Assembly: GCA_963840725.1 (NCBI GenBank) | Contig: CAWIZY010000009.1 | Coordinates: 372,001-436,000, forward strand | DNA: 64,000 nucleotides | Direction of reading: 5' to 3' | From: CAVWDU01 sp963840725 | Lineage (GTDB): Bacteria > Pseudomonadota > Gammaproteobacteria > Pseudomonadales > Halieaceae | Shown: in pieces, positions 36,423 through 45,453 of the stretch | How the letters are laid out: every line of letters begins with the position of its first letter | Position numbering within the stretch: the first letter of the stretch is position 1 | Notes under the pieces: model-generated | The model's input: the letters and a program-made list of their open reading frames with translations, nothing else | The model's database searches: none | What the model was told of the DNA's origin: nothing | Position numbers and translations under genes: made by a program

Positions 36423-37877
36423 TTACCCGCTGCCCGGAGGGGAGCGCAGCACCAGCCGAGCCGGGAGTGGGCAGTCGAGCATCATACTGACCGGTGTCTC
36501 GCGGCGATGGAGCACCCAGATATCGTCGGAAACAAGGTTGCTGACAACCACTTCTATCCTGCCATCTCCATCGATATCTTGGGCGATAACACCCTGCGGG
36601 GTGTCATATACGGGCAGGTCGCGCTGGTGCAGCTCGCCGCGCGCATTGACAAGGCTGCCGCGACTGTTGGCGACGAAGATTACTTTGTTCGCGTCCGGGA
36701 CACTCACAACAAGATCCTTGTCGCCATCACCGTCCAGATCGCCGCTTGCCAGCCCTTTTGCCGCGCCGTCGAGGTCGAACGGGCCCAGCGGTTCTTCGAA
36801 CAGGTTGAACACCATGGAGGCGCAGTGGCCGCTATCCGTCTCCTCTTCGCAGTAACCGGTAAAAACGCCCGTGTTCATAAAAATCCTCAGACCATCGTTG
36901 CCCGCGATGACGAGGTCTGGGAAAGCATCGTCATTGATACGGGTTGCGACCAGTGCCTTGCCCCTCATCTGCGCGTTAAAGAAGAAGAACGGCCAATCCG
37001 CGAGACTTGTTTCACCGCCGGACTCGGACGGATTTTTTACGCAGGTTACCCGTTGTGTCAGGGTCGATAAGGTGCAGAAATCGTTGTCGCCGTCGTCGTC
37101 AAAGTCGGCGATCACAAACTTGCCCGGATCCTGCATGGTGCTGGTTCGCAGGTGCTCAGGGCTGGTGAAACCCCCATCGTCAAACAAGGTCATCATGCTG
37201 TTAACATCACCGGCACCCGAAACCCCGGAACTCGTCAATATATCTGGCCCTGTTCCTATCATCGAGGCAGCACCCACGCACATCGCGTTGCGGTCCAGAT
37301 AAGGGTCGTCGGAAAGGGGGTGATCAGCACGGGAAAAATCGAGCCCTTCACCCGCATTGGTCAGTGCGGTAACCGCTGACACTTCGGTGGTTTCGTGGCC
37401 GACCAGAATATCCTGTATACCGTCACCGTTCAGGTCGGCCAGGGTAAGGCAGGCTGGAGAGTTGCCGACTTCCGGTTCGGCGATCGAGGAGAAGCGACGC
37501 TCCCGATTTTGTGCAAGCACCGAGACCGTTGCCCCGAGCTGGTTGAGTACGACGAGTTCGAGCCGCCCACCGACGTTCATGTTGCCGATGGCGATATCGA
37601 AAGGCCCCTCTCCAACAGAGTATGGCCCCCGCGGTATGTAGCCCGCCCAGTCGTAGGCATCGTCGATGTTGTTGCCGTTGCAGTCATCCGCGCCGTCAGG
37701 CAGCGCTGGTAGATCGAGTATGCCTGCCCGGACAGTGTCGTAGGGGATGAAGACATCGTAGTCGATTGCCGCCACATGGCCTCGCTCCTCAGGTGGCACG
37801 GGAGAGCACCCGTGCAAAGCGAAAAAAGCTGCGAGCGCAGCAACTTGAAATGGCGCGAATATCTGCCTGATGGCCAT
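36423..37877 (-). CDS. VCBS/FG-GAP repeat lipoprotein
   Basis: A 484-residue exported lipoprotein from ATG 37877 (AGGAGG seven bases upstream). Signal: MAIRQIFAPFQVAALAAFFALHGC, with LHGC as lipobox. The mature protein has a series of FG-GAP/VCBS-like blades with calcium-loop patterns: LADLNGDGIQDILVG, IADFDDDGDNDFCTL, ASGDLDGDGDKDLVVS and AQDIDGDGRIEVVVS, plus DDCNGNNIDDAYDW near the N-terminus. This suggests a beta-propeller on the cell surface or facing the periplasm, possibly in adhesion or binding of a polymer. No neighbouring partner is evident. Confidence 0.87.
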   Translation of the reverse strand: MAIRQIFAPFQVAALAAFFALHGCSPVPPEERGHVAAIDYDVFIPYDTVRAGILDLPALPDGADDCNGNNIDDAYDWAGYIPRGPYSVGEGPFDIAIGNMNVGGRLELVVLNQLGATVSVLAQNRERRFSSIAEPEVGNSPACLTLADLNGDGIQDILVGHETTEVSAVTALTNAGEGLDFSRADHPLSDDPYLDRNAMCVGAASMIGTGPDILTSSGVSGAGDVNSMMTLFDDGGFTSPEHLRTSTMQDPGKFVIADFDDDGDNDFCTLSTLTQRVTCVKNPSESGGETSLADWPFFFFNAQMRGKALVATRINDDAFPDLVIAGNDGLRIFMNTGVFTGYCEEETDSGHCASMVFNLFEEPLGPFDLDGAAKGLASGDLDGDGDKDLVVSVPDANKVIFVANSRGSLVNARGELHQRDLPVYDTPQGVIAQDIDGDGRIEVVVSNLVSDDIWVLHRRETPVSMMLDCPLPARLVLRSPPGSG

Positions 37878-38696
37878 GGTTTTTCCTCCTGATACTGACG
37901 CAGTAACCGATAGAATTTGCGCATAGATACAACTGCAGACAACTGTTTGTAATAGGGAATACCTACCTCGCATCTCGGCGACCCAGTCGTATCTCTTTAA
38001 TCAACTACAATTTCAGGCTAGCAAACGCGCTCGAACGTAGGCTTGATTATTGTCAAGATTCCTTTCGAGATCGTTGTCGGAATTCAGGCTGGCCCGGTAC
38101 CGAAGTGGTGTCAGGCTCGAGACGGCCTGCGCCGTGCTGTCAGGAAGACGAGGGCAGCAATATGGTGTGTTCTCAATGGCTTGAAGACTCCGTTGGCAAT
38201 ACCGCCTCTTTTGCAGGCGCGGAGTCCTATATTTCAGTCATTGCGGACGCCGGTCTCGGCCTCAGGCTGACTCGCCATGGAATGACTAGTTTCAATGAAC
38301 CCATCCCCGTATCCTATGAAATCGGCGAAAGCTATCAGGTGATAATCGGTGCGGGGCGTGGCGGGATGCCTGGCTGTCGAGATGCTTTTAGCAGCTGCAC
38401 GGCAGCTGTCGATCAGCCTTTTGGGGAAGCTCTGACTAATTCGGTTTTTCATTTAGAATACCCAGCATCGTCAGTTCAGAGAGCGCTTCATGCGTCAGGA
38501 CACCTTAGCCGGACGCGGCTTCGAGAACTACCGTAAAAAACTGCCTAGGAACAGATTCTTGCGGAGGTTGAGCGAATATTCCTTTTAAAGTGCAGGGCGC
38601 GTAGCGCTAGCGGGTGTTATGGCTATAGTGAATCGCTGTGAGTTCAGACTACGATGCCAGGTCTTCAAGTAGCAACACAGAGAGCGAGAAGCGAGA
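37878..38696. other. 819-base region without a recognisable gene
   Basis: Between the VCBS lipoprotein and hemG. The longest frame (38105-38536, plus) codes for 143 residues with no recognised motif, no ribosome-binding site and uneven composition; I do not call it. A gene remnant or a leader region is possible. No terminator with a T-run was seen. Confidence 0.5.
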
Positions 38697-39224
38697 ATGC
38701 CTGAGGTCCTCATTGCCTATTCAACTACTGATGGCCATACCCGGGAAATATGCCACCGCATGGGGGAGGTCATCGAGGAACACGGTCACCGGGTAACGCA
38801 GGTCGCCCTGGGTGACGATCCCGATATTGATTTACAAGGCTTCGATAAGATTGTGGTTGGAGCAAGCATCCGCTATGGCAAGCACCATCCGCGGGTTTAC
38901 CGGTTTATCGAGCAACACCAGCACATCCTCGACAGCAAGCCCAACGCGTTCTTCTCGGTCAATGTGGTGGCGCGCAAGCCCGAGAAGAGAACTGCGGACA
39001 CCAATCCCTACCTGCGCAAGTTCCTGACCCAGATTACATGGCGCCCGCAGCAGCTGGCGGTGTTCGCCGGTAAGATTGACTACCCCAGATACCGTTTCTG
39101 GGACCGACAGATGATCCGGTTTATTATGTGGATGACCAAAGGACCGACCGATCCCCAAGCAACGGTAGAGTTCACCGACTGGGATCAGGTAGCGGCATTC
39201 GGGCAGCTGGTTGCCAGGATGTAA
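38697..39224 (+). CDS. hemG: Menaquinone-dependent protoporphyrinogen IX dehydrogenase
   Basis: Oxidises protoporphyrinogen IX to protoporphyrin IX in haem synthesis, passing electrons to the quinone pool. It is a flavodoxin-fold protein of 175 residues (E. coli HemG has 181). The FMN phosphate loop is AYSTTDGHTREI, followed by the conserved FDKIVVGASIRYGKHHPRVYRFIEQH and the long-chain-flavodoxin insert NVVARKPEKRTADTNPYLRKFL. It carries YPRYRFWDRQMIRFIMWMTKGPTD near the C-terminus, as in true HemG. It stands alone between repeat-rich regions. Confidence 0.93.
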   Translation: MPEVLIAYSTTDGHTREICHRMGEVIEEHGHRVTQVALGDDPDIDLQGFDKIVVGASIRYGKHHPRVYRFIEQHQHILDSKPNAFFSVNVVARKPEKRTADTNPYLRKFLTQITWRPQQLAVFAGKIDYPRYRFWDRQMIRFIMWMTKGPTDPQATVEFTDWDQVAAFGQLVARM

Positions 39225-39295
39225 GCCGCTATTTTGTCGCCTCCTGGATAAAAATGGTCAAGAGCAAGCGAAGAACAAGCAGGGGAACAAAGACA

Positions 39296-39308
39296 GGACA
39301 CCCACCTA
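39296..39308 (+). repeat. Left-flank repeat of the truncated RAYT copy
   Basis: GGACACCCACCTA, identical over 13 bases to the copy at 34978-34990. It marks the left end of the second element. Confidence 0.65.
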
Positions 39309-39483
39309 AACATGCTAATTCCCTAATTTTTCCGCTGTGCATTTGTCGGGGAGAAGTGTTTACAAGTTCCGTGGGAGGCAACGGCAGATCGCTCCCGGTG
39401 TTGCAACTGGCGGAATTTCCAGCGCCGCTGTCGCCACAGGCTTTGGTGGCATATTTCCTGAAGCTGGCAGCGTTGTCGTTCTC

Positions 39484-39819
39484 TCAAATATCTCGCGTGG
39501 CGAGCTGTACGGCGGGTTTGTGGATGTGCTGGGCCCAGCCATGGATCACATCATTATCGCTCCAATGCTTTACGCGAGACGGCTCTACCCGAATCACCAG
39601 GTGAAAGAGGTTACTCATGATTGCGTAGGCGCAAACATCGATGGCAAAGACGGCGCATTGTTGTGCAATTCTATCCAGCACTCATTGCTTGCGATGATCG
39701 AAGTCTATGTCGGTGTAGGCATCGGTTCTACAGATAAACGTCCGACGGGTGCACAGAGAAATGCAGTGATAATAGGGTGTGCAGTTCAGTGCCACCTGGG
39801 CGCGGCGCGGCAGGGTCAT
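39484..39819 (-). pseudogene. Truncated second RAYT transposase
   Basis: From ATG 39819 the frame matches the N-terminus of the transposase at 35146-36180: MTLPRRAQVAL, CTPYYHCIS, DRIAQQ, FAIDVCAYAIMSN. A TGA replaces the TGG of the intact copy's HRKQW. The HUH region reads SNLFHLVIRVEP, so one histidine is also changed to leucine. The match ends after WSDNDVIHGWAQ; the C-terminal two thirds are missing. The upstream 110 bases are still similar to those of the intact copy. It is dead, and shows the element family has multiplied and decayed here. Confidence 0.85.
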
Positions 39820-39907
39820 GTTCGATCTCGGCATCTGGCCTCAACATAGCAGAACACAGCCTGAGATCGTCCTTGTCAGCGAGTTGACAAAATGTGATTG
39901 AACTACG

Positions 39908-39936
39908 GTGGGTGTCCTCCCTAGTACTCCCTAGTA
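39908..39936 (-). repeat. Right-flank repeat of the truncated RAYT copy
   Basis: GGTGGGTGTCCTCCCTAGTA followed by a tandem CTCCCTAGTA (39917-39926 and 39927-39936). It is the inverted partner of 39296-39308. Confidence 0.6.
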
Positions 39937-39951
39937 ATTTATCCCTCAGGG

Positions 39952-41022
39952 TCACGCGGGTGGAGTAGCGGCAATTTTTCGCCGTACGGACCGCCATCTT
40001 GCAGGCGTCTCGCCACTCCAGCGCTTGAAGGCGCGGATGAATGAGCGGGCATCTGTGTATTGAAGGCGTAATGCAATGGCGTTGATTTTAAGCTCTGAGT
40101 CGGTCAGCAACTGTTTTGCGACTTCGAAACGGACGCCGTCCAACAACTTCCTGTAAGAGGTTTGGCTCTCGATTAGTTTTCGCCGCAACTTCCGCGGGTG
40201 CATATCCAACTGCGCCGCCACATATTCCTCGCTTACAGTCGTACCGAGCAGATCTGTCGAAATTATACTTCGCACCATGGCGGCCAGACTATCGGTGTTC
40301 TGGTCAAGCTGAGACTCCAGTTCCTTTTTCACCAACCTGTAAATACCTGCATTAAATGCCGGCAAAGGCCTGTCCAGCCACGATTTACTAAACAATAGCG
40401 CGTTATATTCGGCATCAAAACGTAATCGAGCCGTGAAGAACTTACGGTAGGGTTCGACTGATTCCGGTTGACTGTGCATAGACCAGACCTCTCGTGGATT
40501 CCATTCAACCCCGCACAGCTCTCGCATAAGGTTGCGCATAAAAACAATCGCGCCATCGCTCAACTGACGGTTTGGTTCACCGTCACTTTCCAAAATGTGA
40601 TAACCAAACACTGCGAGGTCCTCGTACTGTCGCAGGCTTGCTGACCCACTCCGGGTATGAAAGCGGAAGTACGTCAGAAGGTTTTGCAGCGCAGAACCCA
40701 CGTCAGGGGAACTTCTAATCAGCAGTCCCAGGGCTCCGAGTGAGTCAAGGCCAGAGTGTTCTGCGGCTATCAAACCAAAATGTTGACACCCCGTAGCGTT
40801 GGCACAGTGGGTCAGTACGCGGTTTCGCAGTGAATAGGAAACAAGGTTATCCGGGTTGCTGAACAGTTTCAGGTCGAAATTTATTTCCGACAGGACTTGT
40901 CTTGGATTCAAGCCAAAGCTGCGGAGCACGTGTGGGACGGTCGAGATAGTGCCGACCCGTATCGTACCCCCCATGTAAGGGCGGTTGGACGCAGATGGGG
41001 CTGGTGCGGAAGGGTCAGTCAT
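39952..41022 (-). CDS. AraC-family transcriptional regulator
   Basis: A 356-residue regulator. The N-terminal part (roughly 20-220) resembles the arabinose-binding-domain type found in OruR/ArgR-like AraC proteins, with GLDSLGALGLLIRSSPDVGSALQNLLTYFRFHT. The C-terminal double helix-turn-helix includes VSEEYVAAQLDMHPRKLRRKLIESQTSYRKLLDGVRFEVAKQLL and LQYTDARSFIRAFKRWSGETPARWR. It is divergent from the DUF3011-porin gene. The gap contains two nine-base direct repeats spaced by two helical turns, typical of AraC binding. It probably controls the following envelope cluster; the inducer is unknown. Confidence 0.92.
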   Translation of the reverse strand: MTDPSAPAPSASNRPYMGGTIRVGTISTVPHVLRSFGLNPRQVLSEINFDLKLFSNPDNLVSYSLRNRVLTHCANATGCQHFGLIAAEHSGLDSLGALGLLIRSSPDVGSALQNLLTYFRFHTRSGSASLRQYEDLAVFGYHILESDGEPNRQLSDGAIVFMRNLMRELCGVEWNPREVWSMHSQPESVEPYRKFFTARLRFDAEYNALLFSKSWLDRPLPAFNAGIYRLVKKELESQLDQNTDSLAAMVRSIISTDLLGTTVSEEYVAAQLDMHPRKLRRKLIESQTSYRKLLDGVRFEVAKQLLTDSELKINAIALRLQYTDARSFIRAFKRWSGETPARWRSVRRKIAATPPA

Positions 41023-41067
41023 TTTTTGTACATCATGATATACCTCAATTAGTTTAGGGGTTTATGA

Positions 41068-41097
41068 CCTAAAAAGTCCATTTTTCGTCCTAAAAAG
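41068..41097. promoter_or_regulatory. Candidate AraC-type direct-repeat operator
   Basis: CCTAAAAAG occurs at 41068-41076 and again at 41089-41097, exactly 21 bases apart, that is two helical turns. This is the classical spacing of AraC-family half-sites, in the gap between the regulator and the porin gene. An inverted CCCCTAAACT-like half lies at 41051-41060. Confidence 0.62.
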
Positions 41098-41257
41098 AAA
41101 CTCTCTACACCATGTTGGCTAATAGACTGTTTCTAACCGGCCGGTCCTTTGACCGAGTGATGTAATTCGGTCTGCGATGTGTGAGGTGATGCCAATGCCG
41201 AATGCCTGCCTACCGGTTTTTCTGTCTGCTGATACCGGCAGCTTTGGAGTTAGACGA

Positions 41258-42844
41258 GTGAAACGACTGTGTTGGTCCGTCAGTGGGGCATTGATGCTTG
41301 CCGCGCAACCGAGCGCCGGTGACTCAGGAATGACCTCTGTGACTTGCACGTCATCTCCCGGTACCCGCGAGCACTGTGCCGCGAACACCTCAGCCGGCAT
41401 TCTGCTGAAGCAGTCCGTTGGCGCTGGAAGCTGCCTGCTCGGCAAGACATGGGGGTACGATGACGCCGGGGTCTGGGTACTGGATGGCTGTGGCGCTGAA
41501 TTTATTGTCACGGCGCCCGCAGAAGGAATCCCGGTCGCGGGAACGGGCAGCCCGCATTCGCTGGAAGTGACCACCACCCCTGTCGTCGCGCATGTACTGT
41601 CTGAACCGGTAGTGGCCCCGGACGACACCCTCGAGGCTGCCACGCCCAGTAACGAAACCTGGGGGTACCTCGACCCGGGAAAGGGTTTTCTTCTTGGCAA
41701 GAGCGATCTCGGGGAGCTGTCCCTGAGTGGCTATGCGCTGGTGCGTTACCTGAACCAGAACGATGACGATGGCGAGTTCACGGACCACCAGGGCAATGTC
41801 CGACCGGTAGACGGTCGAGAGGACATCTACGCCCACAGGGCGCTGGTCTGGCTGAACGGTTGGCTGGGTGATCCGAAACTGCGCTATACGCTTGCCTGGT
41901 GGACCGTTACGGCCACGGATCAGGACGCCTTGTTCGGCAACATCGGTTACCAGTTCGACAAGAGTTTTAATCTTTATGCCGGTATCTTCGGTAATCCTGG
42001 TTCACGTTCGATGCAGGGTTCGCATCCTTACTGGCTCGGGAATGATCGGGTCATGGCCGATGAGTTCTTTCGACCTTTCTTCACCCAGGGTGTGTTTGCC
42101 AACGGCAACATCGGCCCCGGCCTTTGGTATAGCGCATCCATGGGTAACAGCTCCAGTACTCTTGGCAATACCGCGCTGCAACTGGATCGCGAATTCACTT
42201 ACGGCGGCTCGGTCTGGTGGATGCCGACGACAAAGGAATTTGGACCTCGCGGTGCTTACGGTGATTGGGAATATCACGAGGAACTGGCCACCCGGTTCGG
42301 CATATCCGCGGTCTACAGCCCGGAAGAGCGCTATACCGGCATAGACTCCGCGCCCGGAAACACTGCACTCCGCCTTGCTGACAGCGTCAACCTGTTTGAA
42401 ACCGGCGCACTGGCACCGGGCGTGACCGTGACCGATGCCGATTACCGGATTCTTTCGCTTGACGCGGGCATGAAATACAAGGGGGTCTTTCTCCAGGCTG
42501 AGTTCTTCCAACGCTGGCTGGACGGCTTCAAGGCAAACGGGGAGCTGCCCGCTGACGAGATCAAGGACAATGGTTTCTACCTGCAGGCAGCCTTTTACCC
42601 CATACCGAGAGTGGTTGAAGTCTACGGTGCCACGTCGCAGATTTTTGCTGACAGTGACCTGGGTTTCAAGGACAGCTCAGAGTACATCCTGGGTATGAAT
42701 TACTACCCATTCAATACCCGCAATCACCGTCTCAACCTGCAGTACATCCACGTCAACCGATCCCCGGTCAGCAGCACGTTCGGTTATTACGTGGGCGGCC
42801 AGACAGGCGATACGTTCGCCGCGGCTTTTTCAATATTTTTCTAG
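41258..42844 (+). CDS. Outer membrane porin with N-terminal DUF3011 domain
   Basis: From GTG 41258 (GGAG about eight bases upstream) the protein has a signal peptide (RLCWSVSGALMLAAQPSAGD), then a roughly 60-residue cysteine-rich DUF3011-like module: VTCTSSPGTREHC, CLLGKTWGYDDAGVWVLDGCGAEF. After a linker, a beta-barrel of the phosphate-selective-porin (OprO/OprP) type follows: LSLSGYALVRYLNQN, HRALVWLNGWLGDPKL, ending in F (SIFF). The in-frame ATG upstream (41177) gives a poor N-terminus. It is the first gene after the AraC regulator and heads an envelope cluster. The substrate is not known; the DUF3011 module on a porin is unusual. Confidence 0.78.
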   Translation: MKRLCWSVSGALMLAAQPSAGDSGMTSVTCTSSPGTREHCAANTSAGILLKQSVGAGSCLLGKTWGYDDAGVWVLDGCGAEFIVTAPAEGIPVAGTGSPHSLEVTTTPVVAHVLSEPVVAPDDTLEAATPSNETWGYLDPGKGFLLGKSDLGELSLSGYALVRYLNQNDDDGEFTDHQGNVRPVDGREDIYAHRALVWLNGWLGDPKLRYTLAWWTVTATDQDALFGNIGYQFDKSFNLYAGIFGNPGSRSMQGSHPYWLGNDRVMADEFFRPFFTQGVFANGNIGPGLWYSASMGNSSSTLGNTALQLDREFTYGGSVWWMPTTKEFGPRGAYGDWEYHEELATRFGISAVYSPEERYTGIDSAPGNTALRLADSVNLFETGALAPGVTVTDADYRILSLDAGMKYKGVFLQAEFFQRWLDGFKANGELPADEIKDNGFYLQAAFYPIPRVVEVYGATSQIFADSDLGFKDSSEYILGMNYYPFNTRNHRLNLQYIHVNRSPVSSTFGYYVGGQTGDTFAAAFSIFF

Positions 42845-42874
42845 CGTCATAGGCGCAGGCAGAGGAGAAGATCC

Positions 42875-44002
42875 ATGAAAAATAGCCAGTCGGGTTTTCC
42901 ACGGCCCGGAATAATCCGGTATGGCGCTGTCGGATTCCTTTGCGCGACAGGGATACTTCTGTCGCCGGGAACCGTGTTCGCTGAAGCGGCCGCGAGCGCG
43001 GCGTCTCCCGTCCCGCCCGATGCGATGTTCCATGACTCACATTTCCACCTGACCAACTATGTTCAGGAAGGTACCCGCATGTCTGACCTGGTAGACATGA
43101 TGGGCGATACCATTGGCCGTTCTACCGTCTTCGGCCTCCCGCTGCAGCAAATGTGGTCTTACCACAACACGGGAGAGTTCGCCCCAGCCTACTACCTGCA
43201 GACGGACGCGCCCCTCTACTACTACTCGTTTACCGACGCCCATATTGCCAAAGAGTTTCTGGACCTGGCACCGCAACAGCAGGAGCGGCTCGATCCGATG
43301 ATAACGGGCTTCAATCCGGCTGATATGTATGCAGCGGATCACATCCGCCGTGTGCTGACCACATTTCCCGGCGTGTTCTCCGGAATTGGGGAATTTACTA
43401 TCCACAAGGAATTTGTCTCCGCGAAGATCGCCGGCGAGGTGGCCAGCCTTACCAATCCTGCCCTCGATCGTATCCTGGACTTTGCCGGTGAGACAGGACT
43501 GGTCGTGCTATTGCACAATGACATAGACATGCCGTTTCCCAAATCGGGTCAGGAGCCTTACATGCTGGCCCAGATGAAGGAACTCTTCGTGCGCCATCCT
43601 GAAGCCACGATCATCTGGGCGCATATTGGCGTTGGCCGCGTGGTCAGGCCGGTTGCCGCACAGGCCGCCATCGTGGAAAAGATCTGCACGGACCCGACGC
43701 TAAGCCACGTCTACCTGGATATCTCGTGGGATGAGGTTGCCAAGTATGCCACCAAGTCCCCGGAGTCGACTCGTCGCATGGCAGACATGATCAACCGGTA
43801 TCCCGAACGGTTCCTTTTCGGCAGCGATGTGGTTGCGCCTCCGTCGGCGCAACCGATGGTTGCTGTATTTGAGGCCTACGCGCCCGTCTGGGCGTTACTG
43901 ACACCCGAGGCAAGACACCTGGTATCCAAAGGGAATTATGAACGCATCTTCGATCGGGCCCAAAGTAAAGTCAGGGCCTGGGAGAAGTCCAACCTGCCAT
44001 AA
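42875..44002 (+). CDS. Exported amidohydrolase-family TIM-barrel protein
   Basis: A 375-residue protein with signal sequence (YGAVGFLCATGILLSPGTVFAEA) and an amidohydrolase_2-like barrel: FHDSHFHLTNYVQEG carries the HxH metal motif, LLHNDID, IIWAHIGVGRVV and FLFGSDVVAPPSAQP are the later metal and catalytic loops. AGGAG eight bases upstream supports ATG 42875. It is placed 30 bases after the porin gene and 12 before the next porin gene, so it is part of an operon. It probably hydrolyses or decarboxylates a small aromatic or amide compound in the periplasm. Substrate unknown. Confidence 0.8.
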   Translation: MKNSQSGFPRPGIIRYGAVGFLCATGILLSPGTVFAEAAASAASPVPPDAMFHDSHFHLTNYVQEGTRMSDLVDMMGDTIGRSTVFGLPLQQMWSYHNTGEFAPAYYLQTDAPLYYYSFTDAHIAKEFLDLAPQQQERLDPMITGFNPADMYAADHIRRVLTTFPGVFSGIGEFTIHKEFVSAKIAGEVASLTNPALDRILDFAGETGLVVLLHNDIDMPFPKSGQEPYMLAQMKELFVRHPEATIIWAHIGVGRVVRPVAAQAAIVEKICTDPTLSHVYLDISWDEVAKYATKSPESTRRMADMINRYPERFLFGSDVVAPPSAQPMVAVFEAYAPVWALLTPEARHLVSKGNYERIFDRAQSKVRAWEKSNLP

Positions 44003-44014
44003 ACGGAGTGCAAA

Positions 44015-45452
44015 ATGAGCATACCAATCGCTCCACATCTGATTAATCGAGTCCGAATGACGCCAAAATACCCTGGAACGAGACTGTCGCTGATCACTAT
44101 TGCCGTGGCGCTGGCTCTGCCGTTGCAGGTCAGGGGCGTGGCTGCAGATGAGGCCACGCCATCACTGGACGAACTGTGGCGTATTGTCCAGCAGCAACAG
44201 GCCGAGATAGAAGCACTTAAGAACGAGAACGGCCGGCTGCGTAATCAGGTCGTCGAGGAGTCGCCTAACGCGACGCCATCGGCGGTAACCGAAGTAGCGA
44301 TAGAAGAAGCAGCAGGGAGTGCGTCAAGTACGCGCATCGATCTCTATGGACACGCCATGCTCGATATGGGCTACCAGAGCAAGCAAAGTGACCCGGACTG
44401 GTTTGATGTAATGCGACCCACCAAGCTTCCATCGGAGAAAGACGAATTTGGGGATGACGGTGCGTTCTATGCCAGCGTGAGGCAGAGCCGCCTGGGCGTA
44501 AAGAGCTTTACACCCACGCCGCTGGGTGAGCTTAAGACTACCTTCGAATTTGAACTGTTCGGGGTAGGTAGTGACGCCGGGCAGACCACATTTCGTTTAC
44601 GTCATGCCTGGGGCGAACTGGGCCAGTTCGGCGCGGGGCAGACCTGGAGCACGTTCATGGATATCGACGTGTTCCCGAATTCAGTGGAGTACTGGGGCCC
44701 CAATGGCATGGTGTTCTATCGCAATATCCAGGCCCGCTGGACGCCCTGGTCAGACGGGGATTCACGCTTCGCAATTTCACTGGAAAAGCCCGGTGCCAGT
44801 GGCGATGAAAGCAAGTTCGCAGACCGTGTGGAGCTTGATGGTGTATCGGGTAACTTCGAGTTACCCGACCTCGCGGCACACCTGCGCCTGTCCCAGGACT
44901 GGGGCCATGTTCAGCTTGCGGGCATTCTGCGCAAAATCGAGTGGACCGATCGCAACAACGACGAGTTTGATCTTGAGCGGTAGCGATACCGGCTGGGGTT
45001 TGAACCTGAGCGGCAACTACCGAATCGGGCCACACGTATTTCGGGGTTCCGTGGTCTATGGGGAGGGTGTCCAGAACTATATGAACGATGCGACCGCGGA
45101 CATCGGCGTGGCGGAGAACTTTGACAATTCACGCCGACCCATCAACGGCGAGGCCATTCCAATGCTCGGTATCGTGGCTTTCCTGGACCTGAACTGGAAT
45201 GACAAGTGGACCAGCACTGTCGGGTATTCCATGCTCGATAACGACCTCCCCGACGGTCAGGCGCCGAATGCTTTCGAAAAAGGCCAATATGCCCTGGCCA
45301 ATTTGCTCTACCACCCCGTGCCCAACGTTTTCTACGGATTAGAATTGCAATGGGCCAAGCGCGAGAACTTTACCGACGGCTTCAGCTCAGACGATGTCCG
45401 CTTGCAATTCTCAGCCAAGTACAACTTTAGCCAATCTTTTGGAGGCAACTGA
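44015..45452 (+). pseudogene. DcaP-like trimeric porin, frameshifted
   Basis: Outer membrane channel of the DcaP type. After a signal peptide comes an N-terminal coiled-coil segment (LDELWRIVQQQQAEIEALKNENGRLRNQ), then the barrel beginning IDLYGHAMLDMGYQ. The first frame ends prematurely as NNDEFDLER; the remaining barrel continues in another frame as SGSDTGWGLNLSGNYRIGPHVF to SAKYNFSQSFGGN. Dropping one T near 44973 joins FDL to SGSDTGW. DcaP proteins transport dicarboxylates, peptides and similar solutes in Acinetobacter, so uptake of a negatively charged compound is likely. Confidence 0.84.
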
Positions 45453-45453
45453 A

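Noticed and set aside
38105..38536. 143-residue plus-strand frame before hemG
   Set aside because: No ribosome-binding site, no motif, and uneven composition. Left as unassigned intergenic sequence.
39309..39483. Open frame leading into the truncated transposase (GGISSAAVATGFGGIFPEAG-type sequence)
   Set aside because: It reads well over about 40 residues but has no start with ribosome-binding site and matches nothing I can name. It could be a fragment of another gene; too weak to call.
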